A stretch of DNA of 64,000 nucleotides from Catonia carolina (Eukaryota; Arthropoda; Insecta; Hemiptera; Achilidae), in contig JAQMRL010000003.1 in the NCBI GenBank assembly GCA_035578175.1, positions 24,204,419-24,268,418 on the forward strand, given 5' to 3'. Below are positions 55,551-64,000 of this stretch, in pieces. Position numbers and translations under genes: made by a program. The notes under the pieces are model-generated. The model was not told where the DNA came from and searched no databases. It saw only the letters and a list, made by a program, of their open reading frames with translations. The first letter of the stretch is position 1, and each line of letters opens with the position of its first letter.

Positions 55551-56720
55551 ATCAAAATAATACACTATAATAATATTTTTTTCCAAATTTAATACCATTT
55601 TTAACACTAGAATATAAACCATGCGTATCACTTACCTATTGCAAGTCCTTTCCTTTCTTTTTAAAAAATTTACGTGTAATTCTACAGTTGGACATAACAT
55701 GTTAAAGACAAAAAAATTAGACTCTGAGTCCCTCAAAAACATTTATACCCCAAGATTTTGGGTTTAATAAGTAGTTTAAAACCCTACCGGTTAAACTACA
55801 TCAGAGATCTGTTTTAGGTGAATAAATTTAGCAATTACTACTCTACAAATATTATTAATTTGCATGTCAATGTAAAATTTAATGAAACCTTTCTAACAAT
55901 TTCCACCGAGTTTATTTAAACTTCAAAATTCAATTTCAGTTAGATATCCAAAGAAATTTATATAAAACTTCATTTAATTTTTTTAACTTCAAAAATCAGC
56001 ATTGAAAAAGTAATCAAGTTTTGAAATTGAACGTTTGCTGATGAGTTTAGTAAATATCTCGTTTTAATAATTCTGTAATAGAAACAGGATGGGCAGTGAT
56101 TGATTATTTTCTAAGCGGGTTAATTGAAAAATGTAGTGCCTCCTTTTCTATCTGCCTGTCTGTCGTTTTGCTAGCTAAAATTTAGCATATTTTTCAATAA
56201 TTGTTTATATTTAATCTTCATTGTTTTATGACATTTCGTGCTTTTTAATCTGTTGTTATGACAAGGAATGACCTTTTAATAATTGTGCGTTTAATTATTT
56301 GAATTGATAAATTCAGTGATCTGTATGTTTATATTTTTAGAAGCTGTTATCACGATGTAGTCTGATAATTAACATTCAGATTTACAGACATCAGAGATAG
56401 AATTTTAGTAGAATGGGATTTTGAATTGCCTCTTACTATACGTAAAATGTGTTAATAGTTTCTATAGGCAACATTTGTTACACTTTTAACACGATTCAGT
56501 ATACTATAACAGAACAACATAGTAAAAAAATTCCTATGCCCCAACTGACGACTAGGGTAGAGTTCTACCTCTACTTGCCACTTAGTGGTAGTTGAAGTAG
56601 CGTTAGCAATGATTAACACCTGGATCGACAGAAGCGGAATAATATCGATGCACAGGATTGAAAGAGGCGAAACGGTACAAGCAGACAAGACACAACTTCC
56701 AAGGTTTTTAAAAATTATAA
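55551..56720. other. AT-rich stretch with no recognised feature
   Basis: The open frame at 56585-56788 runs into E3 sequence and shows no domain. Confidence 0.45.
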
Positions 56721-56724
56721 AAAA

Positions 56725-57500
56725 ATCTGGTGTGAAACACTCACACAACTTTCTCTTGCCAATGCAAATAATTTACAATATAATTTAACATTAGTAATAA
56801 AATATTAGAAATAAACAAAAAACTAACCTCAATAAACATAACCTTATTTTAATCATGTGTGAAACACTCAAAATGAAAATCAACCTCAGTCTGGCTTAAA
56901 AATACGGAAAATCACACTTTCACGCTAAACTAGGCTCTGTAGAGAAAAATACGTTAAATAAAAGTTGTAGATCTTTAAATTTCCTATAAATTTGGTTATA
57001 TACACTTTTGTCGTAAAATGCATACTAAGGCCAAAATCTTAAAAAAATCGATTTTTCACACGTTTTCGTGAGAAAAAATCAGAAAATCGCTAATTACTGC
57101 TAAACTAAGCGTCATACAAAAAAATGTTTGAAACAGAAGTTGTAGGTTTTTAAATTCTCTACAACTTTTATTATATAAGTTTTTGCGCTAAAATTTATAT
57201 TAAAGCCGTAATCTTAAAAAAACAACGTTTTTACGTGAAAACAGCCTCACCGAGAATTTCAGCAAACATGGCGCCTACCCTATCTTGTAGAGAATAAAAA
57301 ATTGAGTAAAATAGGCGATTTTAAAAAAAGCCGTAGGACCAGTTTTTGAGAAAATCGCAAAAAACTGAAAAATTATACGAATAAACTACTACTTCCGGTT
57401 GACCGATTTTGATGAAAATGTTCGTGTCGCGTCCGTAGTGGTATGTAACTTAAGTTTCAAGTTTCAAGTTCGTACGATATTCCGTTCTTGAGATATTCTG

Positions 57501-57543
<43 letters not shown>

Positions 57544-57690
57544 ACACACAGACCAATCGCTAAAAACATGTTTTTTGGGTTCAGGGGGTCTGAAAACGTA
57601 TAGATCCGGTGAAAACTCGATTTCGAAAAATCGACATGAAAACAATACTTTCCTTCCTATATATTCATATAGGCAAGAGAAAGTAATAAT
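56725..57690 (-). repeat. Repeat family E, copy E3, essentially complete
   Basis: The minus strand starts ACTTTCTCTTGCCTATATGA and ends GGCAAGAGAAAGTTGTGTGA, then GTGTTTCACACCAG. The inner ACTTTCTCTTGCC is therefore present inverted at both ends, like short TIRs ~940 bp apart. A (CA)n tract (57504-57555 on the plus strand) occupies the position of the TG run in other copies. There is no coding frame. Confidence 0.85.
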
Positions 57691-57740
57691 AAATGAACTT
57701 CATTAATTTAATTTTAAACTCTTGATAAGATTAAAAATAT

Positions 57741-58337
57741 AATTGAAGGGGTCAGTGGATGAAGGTGTTAACTGGCTTTTTCACAAAAATTGTGTTTTCA
57801 TCGGTAATGAAGTTTTTATGTGCATATTTTTCAATTGCACTAACACAGAAATCTCTATCTCCGTCCATTAAGAAGATACCAGAGGATGAAGGTGTTATCT
57901 ACAAGCCAAATAAGTAATACTAACAATAAATTTCCGTTTATAATACATTTTATTATTCATTAGTTTCTTTATAATGTAAAAACGCAATTTAGTTAGGCCT
58001 ACTATTAAAATAAATTTGTTATATATTAACATTTTTCTGTTAACTAGTTGTTACTTAACACCTTCATTCATTTTCAAATACTTAGACATTTTATTAAAAA
58101 ATATTTCAGTGACAGAAGGTGTTATGTACACAAAAATTAGTTAAATTCAATTTAATAACTAAATTAGACAAGGTTTAGAATACTTAAATAATTTCCCTAT
58201 GTCTATTTAATATACTGACACCAAAAATGTAACTTTCTGATATCAGTAAATACAAATACAGCTTCTGAACTTTAACATCAATAGCTTAGAACTGTATTTA
58301 TCTCACATAACACCTTCATCCACTGAACCCTTCAATT
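57741..58337. mobile_element. TIR element with iterated GATGAAGGTGTTA motifs
   Basis: AATTGAAGGGGTCAGTGGAT and the inverted right AATTGAAGGGTTCAGTGGAT both continue GAAGGTGTTA, giving 29 of 30 matches. The motif (G)ATGAAGGTGTTA occurs again inside near 57886 (plus) and 58058 (minus), with a variant at 58115. Subterminal repeats of this kind often bind transposase. No transposase is encoded in the ~597 bp, and the TSD is unresolved. Confidence 0.75.
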
Positions 58338-58665
58338 GTTAAAAAAATTCGAATGTTAAAACAAAACGATTTCATTTTCTAAACTAAGCTAACATATCTA
58401 CGTTGAATACTAATAAACACACAAAATTTATTACAGGCTAGAGCATATATTTTTAAAAAATTTTCTACGAATAATATTCACAATCAGTGAAATTATTTAA
58501 CTACAAGTAAACATTTTATAACATTAAAAAATAAATCTTGATGGAGATCACGCCACTAGCGTGACTCCAATTTAAAAATCAGCTGTTGTTGTTGGTCAGG
58601 TTAATTTTCAATATGTTTATTATAAATTAAAAATGTAGAATACATTTTTAATTGTCGGCGAAACC
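58338..58665. other. Stretch with no recognised feature
   Basis: AT-rich DNA before the SINE-C pair. Confidence 0.5.
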
Positions 58666-58667
58666 CA

Positions 58668-59290
58668 CCGGGTTGGTCTAGTGGTAATGTTGTCGCCACG
58701 TATTAGCTGTTTTTTTTGTAATCCCTAATTTGTGTACGTTGCAATCTGTTCAATTCAGAACAATAAGCAACCCCATGAACCAATTAGATGAGGATGATGT
58801 GTATGACGTGTAAATGAGGTGTAGTTTTGCACAGACTCAGGTTGACCATTCCTGAGAGAGTATGGTTAATTGAACTCCAACCATCAAAGTACACCGGTAA
58901 CCACTGTCTAGCATTCAAATCCGTATAAAGTAACTACCTTTACTAGGATTTGAACCAGGAATCTTCGTCTCCGAAAATCAGCTGTTGAACAGAATTAGCT
59001 GTTTAACAGCTAATTTTCGGAGACGAAGGTTCCTGGTTCGAATCCTAGTAGAGGTAGTTACTTTTATACGGATTTGATTATTAGACAAAGGTTGCCGGTG
59101 TACTTTCTTGATGGTTGGGGTTCAATTAACCCTCTTAAGAATGGTCGTCCTGAGCCTGAACAAGGCTACACTTCATTTATACGTCATATATATCATTCTC
59201 ATCTCATTGGATTATGGGGTTGTTTTGTTCTTAAATTGGATAGACTGCGACGTACACATATTAGAGACTATAAAAAAGTCAGCTTATTAT
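58668..59290 (+). repeat. SINE-C copy interrupted by an inverted SINE-C
   Basis: The head CCCACCGGGTTGGTCTAGTG (58668-58712) and the remainder (58994-59290) are collinear with the copy at 13078. The interruption 58713-58993 is flanked by ATTAGCTGTTT at 58702-58712 and 58994-59004. Confidence 0.9.
58713..58993 (-). repeat. SINE-C copy inserted in opposite orientation, 5'-truncated
   Basis: On the minus strand it starts just upstream of the B box, lacks the A-box head, and ends in a short A run (TTTTTT at 58711-58717 on the plus strand) next to the duplication. 5' truncation, an A tail and an 11-bp TSD are the signature of LINE-driven retrotransposition. Confidence 0.9.
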
Positions 59291-60040
59291 ATCTATATTA
59301 AAAGAAATAAAATTTTATCGGTGACAGTGTTGTCGCTGGTAATTTTTAACTTTGTCTGTACAGTAATTCTAAAATTTTGAAACATTTCAGTCTGTGCTAG
59401 TGATCACTATTATATAAAATTATCAATTATCTAATATTGTCACAAGTTTTTATTCGCTACAGCATATAAAAGACAGTATAAAATAAAAATTAATCTATTG
59501 AAATAATCGAATAATTGAATAATTAATAATTAATTAATTAATTGAATAATAGAATTATTATTTGAAATTAATTAAAAGTTAAGAGTGCTTTCACATTCTA
59601 AACTCCTGAGCCATGGGCTGGCGTAGTGCAATATGCTTAGGTGTTAGATGTGCCTCAAACCAAACCTTTATCGATGACAACTTAAACGTATTTTGGGGAA
59701 CAATAATAAATATTTTTATTATTCTTTATGAACTGCATAAGTCTTTCGCATTATTATTATTATTATTTGTTTGATTTCTTTAATTAAAACGGGGATATAC
59801 ATCATACGGTGTTTTATTAACATATTTGATATTTTACTTAAATAATTATAATTTCTGCACATTGAGGTTTTAAGTTTTTCCTGATTTGCCTTCACTGCCT
59901 GGCTTTTTAAACTGGTGTTCGAAAAGGATGTAGTTTTAGCTGGTAGTCTGAAATGGGAGTACTAAACTTCAGGGGTGTATTAACTGCTGTGCATAAGTTC
60001 ATTTTTTCTTCCTCCAGTTAAAAAAAAAGTAAACTAATAT
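59291..60040. other. AT-rich stretch; short (ATT)n run
   Basis: Holds an (ATT)n tract near 59748-59767. Nothing else is supportable. Confidence 0.5.
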
Positions 60041-60043
60041 AAA

Positions 60044-60156
60044 CGGATGACCGCTGTAAAATAGATCTTAAATCTAAGATCTATTTATTTATAGATCTTA
60101 TATCTATAAATAGATATTAGATTTAAGATCTATTTTCCAGTGTTCATCCGTCTATA
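60044..60156. repeat. Short foldback element
   Basis: ACGGATGACCGCTGTAAAAT at the left and inverted ACGGATGAACACTGGAAAAT at the right continue AGATCTTAAATCTAA on both arms, giving a ~50-bp stem. TATA is present just outside both ends and may be the target duplication. Confidence 0.7.
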
Positions 60157-61280
60157 ATTCCCATCCATCTATGTATAGATTTTACATCTATAAATAGATA
60201 GATCTTATCAATATATATTATTAACAGATCTATGGTGACACTTTTATGTATCCTTAAGGTTTAGGAAATTAGATTCGAGTTATTTGGGATTAAGATTGAC
60301 AATATTAAACAATTTAATGAATATTGTGGAAAAATAAATAGTAAAGTAAGGTTAATCGGATAAAAATACACACAAAAAAATCATTTTCGCCTAAAACATA
60401 ACTTACCTATTTAAGTATTTCATTAGAAGAAAAAAAATATTTTAAATTAATACTCCACATCTTGTATGGAAAACAAACACGTGTCTTTAGTTTCGTTTTA
60501 AAATCATTTAGATTATTTTAAAGTGTAATATTAAATGTTATAAATATCATTTAATTAATTTTTTTCTTTTTATTCAACTGAGGAAATGTACGATAATCAT
60601 TAACGTTTTACAATTTTAATTTTCTTGCTAAATATTTTATTTTTGTGCTTCAGTTTTATTTAATCCCGTTTTCTCTTCCATGAATCCAAAAAAATATATA
60701 CTTTCTTTCATTGTTCTATTTTAGTTTGTTGTAAAAAAAATTTAACAATAATTTTATTATTATATTGTGCAAAATAAAATCTTTCATTAAAAGTAAAACC
60801 AATCATAAATTATCTTTTTCATTTGCCGACTCTGTTAAGCCGTTATTTGTTAATTAAGCCTGTAAGCCTCTTTAAATTTATACTTGAAAGAAACCGATAT
60901 AAAATTGAACGTAATGTTTGAAACTGGAAAACTTGGAAACTATTCTGAAAACTTAATTTCTAGTTTTAGTCGATTTGTAATTCCCTTAGAAACACTTCCC
61001 GTCGTAGAACGTTTTAAATCCAGTGCTTCCTGGAATACTAAATGGGATTTCTGTAATTAGTACTTTGGGTTGTAGATATTAAATTTCATATTAAAACTTT
61101 ATCTCTGCTGAATTATATCTCTTTAATTTTTCATTCATTCGGTGATTTAAATGATTTTTTTTTAGTTTACGTTAAAAATATGCTGGTATCAATTAAATAA
61201 TCTAACATTTCAGCATCATCTAGGCCTACGCTTCTCTTAGTTATATCCGTGGAATGAAAAAACTGGGAATTTGATTTTTT
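60157..61280. other. AT-rich stretch with no recognised feature
   Basis: Further AGATCTAT-type fragments to about 60235 may be decayed relatives of the preceding foldback unit. The rest is unassigned. Confidence 0.45.
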
Positions 61281-61609
61281 ACGTTCTCATGCCAATATGA
61301 ATATACAGGAAAGAAAGTATTGTTTTCATGTCGATTTTTGTAAATCGAGTTTTCACCGGATATACGCGTTTTTAGACCCCCTGAACCCAAAAAACATGTT
61401 TTTAGCGATTGGTGTGTGTGTGTGTGTGTGCGTAAACAAAAATCTGAAGAACGGAACATTGTAAGAACAGTGGCGGTCCTAGCGGGTGGGCCGGGTGGGC
61501 CCGGGCTCACCCATTTTTAATATAACTTGGCTGAAAAAATAAAACAACGAGGACTTTTATTAACAATAAGATGGAAAACAATAATGGTTACGATATTTAA
61601 GTACCGCAA

Positions 61610-61783
61610 ATGAGACGAATTAAACCTTATCTACGGGCATCTATGGCAGGGCAAAGACTTAGTAACTTGGCGATTGTATCCATAGAAAGAGAGTTAAGTT
61701 TTCCTTTAATGTCGGATCCAGATCCAGTTGTGGACGAGTTTGCAGCTCAAAAAGGAAGACGGCTACAGTTCAGTTTGTTTTAA
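61610..61783 (+). pseudogene. hAT transposase C-terminal dimerisation region
   Basis: A 57-codon open frame reads MRRIKPYLRASMAGQRLSNL, AIVSIERELSFPLMSDPDPV and VDEFAAQKGRRLQFSLF before TAA. The R-L-S-N-L-A-x-x-S-I-E-x-E-L block followed by (I/V)-(I/V)-D-x-F-A-x-x-K-x-R-R is the conserved C-terminal dimerisation end of hAT proteins. The catalytic RNase-H-like core and BED-type DNA-binding domain are missing, so it is an internally deleted derivative. It may be the true C-terminus with the original stop. Confidence 0.8.
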
Positions 61784-62039
61784 AGTAAACAATAATCGAG
61801 AGTTGACTAGTTTATGTGTTATTATTGCTTCATAATTTTGACCAACAGAATGGATTTGGACTTGATTTTTATATTTTCAAACTGTTTTTGTAACTCATGT
61901 ACTGTATTTAAAGTGTTCAATTTAGTAAATTTCTTATAAAAATTACAAGGTTATGTTTGTTTATTCAATACTAATCCTCAAATAAGGATAGAATGTACTC
62001 AATCGGTTATCTACATGAATTCAATTTATAAAATCATAG

Positions 62040-62045
<6 letters not shown>

Positions 62046-62092
<47 letters not shown>
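62046..62092. repeat. (TA)n microsatellite
   Basis: About 47 bases of alternating T and A immediately next to the RTE-B target duplication. Confidence 0.95.
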
Positions 62093-62096
<4 letters not shown>

Positions 62097-62100
62097 TTAC

Positions 62101-63077
62101 TTTTTTTTTGTCATCAGTCTCTCGACTGGTTTGATGCAGTTCTCCAACCTGTTCTATCTTGCGCAAGTCGTTTCATATCTACATACCTGTAACACCCTAC
62201 ATCTTTTGTAATTTGCTTTATATATTCTAATCTTTGCCTCCCTCTACAATTTACTCCCTCAATGTTACCCTCCATTATTGATAGCCTAATACCTGGATGT
62301 CTTAGGATATGCCCCACTAGCCTATCCCTTCTTTTGGTAAGATGCTTCCATATACTTCTTTTTTCATCCACTCGCCTAAGAACCTCTAAATTACTTATTT
62401 TGTCCACCCACCTAATCTTTAACATTTTCCTATAACACCACATTTCAAAAGCTTCTATCCTCTTCCGTTCTACAGCCCCTATCACCCACGTTTCACTTCC
62501 GTATAATGCTACACTCCAAACATAATGTTTTAAGAAATTTTTCCTAATCTGTAAATCAATGTTTGTAGTCAGTAAGCTATTTTTCATTTCAAAGGCTTTT
62601 CTAGCTTGAGCAATTCTACTCTTGATATCACTCGTGCTTCTACCATCCTTTGTTATTTTACTCCCTAGGTAGCAGAATTCCCCAACTTCCTGTATGTTTT
62701 CGTTGCCTACTTTTAAATTTCCCATCTCTTCTAAACCACTCTTGCTGCTGCACAACACTTTCGTTTTGTTCTTATTAATTTTCATGAAGTAATCCTTCCT
62801 CAAGATCTCATCCATTCCATTTAAGGCATCCTCTAGTTCATTCTTTGCCTCGGCTAATACTACTATATCATCGGCGAATCTCAACATTTTTTATTGTTTC
62901 TCCTTGAATTTTTATTTCTACGTCAAATTTCTCCTTCACTTCATTTATAGCCTCTTCTATATACAACTTAAAAAGTAGTGGTGACAGAGAACAACCTTGT
63001 CGTACACCTTTTCTTACAGCAGCCTCTTTTTCGTACCCCTCGATTCTCAAAACAGCCGTTTGATTCCTATTTTTACC
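62101..63077 (-). mobile_element. RTE-B retrotransposon, 5'-truncated, nested in the hAT element
   Basis: TATGTTTTAC at 62091-62100 is repeated exactly at 63078-63087. The minus-strand 3' end carries an A run (T-run at 62100-62109). A near-identical shorter copy is at 21545-21990. Confidence 0.9.
62114..63077 (-). pseudogene. RTE-B ORF2 C-terminal half with one frameshift at an A run
   Basis: The protein starts GKNRNQTAVLRIEGYEKEAA, then VRKGVRQGCSLSPLLFKLYI, EEAINEVKEKFDVEIKI. A +1 shift in an A6 run near 62888-62893 moves reading to the frame with MLRFADDIVVLAEAK, the catalytic block. NKNKTKVLCSSK, FCYLGSKITKDGRSTSDIKS, LYGSETWVIGAVERKRIEAF, WCYRKMLKIRWVDKISNLEV and HILRHPGIRLSIMEGNIEG follow. 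It stops after NQSRD. The endonuclease and motif A are absent. Apart from the slip it is undamaged. Confidence 0.85.
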
Positions 63078-64000
63078 TATGTTTTACATAGGTAAAAATA
63101 ATGTACATTACATATAAACAGCTACTTGTTAACTTAAAAAATTAACATATAAATATATAAGTGGTCCCACCCAGAAAAAAATTTCTGGGGCCGCCACTGT
63201 ATACGAAGTTGAAACTTAAAACCTAAGTTAGGCACCACTATAGGACCCGACACGAACATTTTCATCAAAATCGGTTAACCGGAAGTAGTAGTTTATTCGT
63301 GTCATTTTTCACTCTTTTGCGATTTTCTCAAAAACAGCTCCTACGATTTTCTTTAAATTGTCTCGTTTACTGTCTTTTGTTATGTTCTACACGATAAGGT
63401 AGGCGCCATGTCTACTGAAATTCTTAAGAAGGCTGTTTCTCGTAGAAAAAATTGTTTTTTAAGATTACAACCTTAATATACATTTTAGCGCAAAAGAGTA
63501 CCTATGCAATAAAAGTTGTAGACAATTTAGAAATCGACAATTTTTATTTCAAACATTTCTTTATATAACGCTTAGTTTAGCGGTAATTAGTGATTTCTGT
63601 TTTTTTTTCATGAAAATTAGTAAAAAATGAATTTTTTTCGGCCTTAGTATGCATTTTACGATAAAAGTGTATAATCACAGTTAAAGGAAATGAAAAGATC
63701 TGCAACTTTTATTTTAAGAAGTTTTCTCTACAGAGTCTAGTTTAGCGTCAAAAAGTGATTTTCCGTATTATTAAGCCAAGCTGAGATTAGTTTTTAGTTT
63801 GCATCATTCCCTATGATTAAAAATTAGGTTAGGATTTTGTTTATTTTCTAATGTTAGGTTATATTGTTCATTATATGTATTGGCAAGAGAAAGTTGTGTG
63901 AGTGTTTCACACCAGGTTTTATCATTTCTGTATATTTCTTTCATTATTCCTGTAGAGAACGTGCTACAATTCCTCCTTGAATACTAACTACGAATCTTTG

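Larger units (their letters stand above)
61468..63199 (+). mobile_element. hAT element with nested RTE-B
   Basis: The termini are CAGTGGCGGTCCTAG and, inverted, CAGTGGCGGCCCCAG. The flanking octamers TGTAAGAA and TATACGAA match at 6 of 8, and the E consensus at this point is close to both. An 8-bp target and CAGTG-GCGG ends fit the hAT superfamily, and a hAT-type C-terminus lies inside. A (TA)n tract and the RTE-B insertion occupy the 3' half. Confidence 0.85.
61283..63925 (+). repeat. Repeat family E, copy E4, split by a hAT element
   Basis: The 5' part (61283-61467) runs from GTTCTCATGCCAATATGAAT through CGAGTTTTCACCGGATATAC and a (TG)n run to ACGGAACATTGTAAGAA. The 3' part (63200-63925) resumes with ACGAAGTTGAAACTT and ends TTGGCAAGAGAAAGTTGTGT, then GAGTGTTTCACACCAG. 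Joined, it is collinear with E3. Confidence 0.85.

Noticed and set aside
1..64000. CRISPR array, prophage or bacterial operon
   Set aside because: No evenly spaced short repeats with unique spacers, no Shine-Dalgarno-led gene strings and no phage genes were seen. The content is eukaryotic transposable elements.

Overview
The window is AT-rich eukaryotic DNA with splice signals, tRNA-derived SINEs, several non-LTR retrotransposon clades and many cut-and-paste DNA transposons. This fits a repeat-rich arthropod genome. An insect is likely and a hemipteran possible, but the species cannot be fixed from the sequence. There is no operon structure, no bacterial or phage signature and no intact host gene. 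The host-gene content is at most one convincing internal exon (207-323) and one unidentified open segment (about 54028-54287). Most of the window is therefore probably intron or intergenic DNA.

Layout. 0.2-0.3 kb: candidate exon. 0.4-7.8 kb: old non-LTR remnants, an internally deleted mariner-like element (1131-1763) and a TIR element (4974-5939) carrying a copy of repeat family B. 7.9-9.8 kb: a young 5'-truncated RTE-type retrotransposon with an open 626-codon frame, poly(A) and a perfect target-site duplication (TSD). 9.9-16.3 kb: three more B copies, a degenerate ~140-bp tandem array, two SINE-C copies and a ~130-bp tandem array. 16.5-29 kb: non-LTR 3' ends, SINE-C carrying MITE D, a piggyBac-like MITE, a long foldback MITE (H), a deleted Tigger/pogo element and repeat family E.

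29-42 kb: foldback MITE F; a SINE-C split by two DNA elements; a four-part nest (Tc1-like element containing a piggyBac-like element, which contains a SINE and an RTE); and a Jockey-type element with one in-frame stop sitting in an F-like MITE. 42-53 kb: a long-TIR MITE, another E copy, several RT remnants, an LTR/primer-binding-site fragment and foldback MITE G. 54-64 kb: SINE-A copies, E copies, a TIR element with iterated subterminal motifs, a SINE-in-SINE inverted repeat, and a three-level nest (E containing hAT containing RTE-B).

How the parts relate. The autonomous-type proteins present (RTE, Jockey, mariner, hAT and Tigger fragments) are the kind of machinery that could have moved the non-autonomous repeats around them. 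Exact or near-exact TSDs allow a relative insertion order at more than eight junctions. Family names A to H and RTE-A to RTE-D are local labels used only here.
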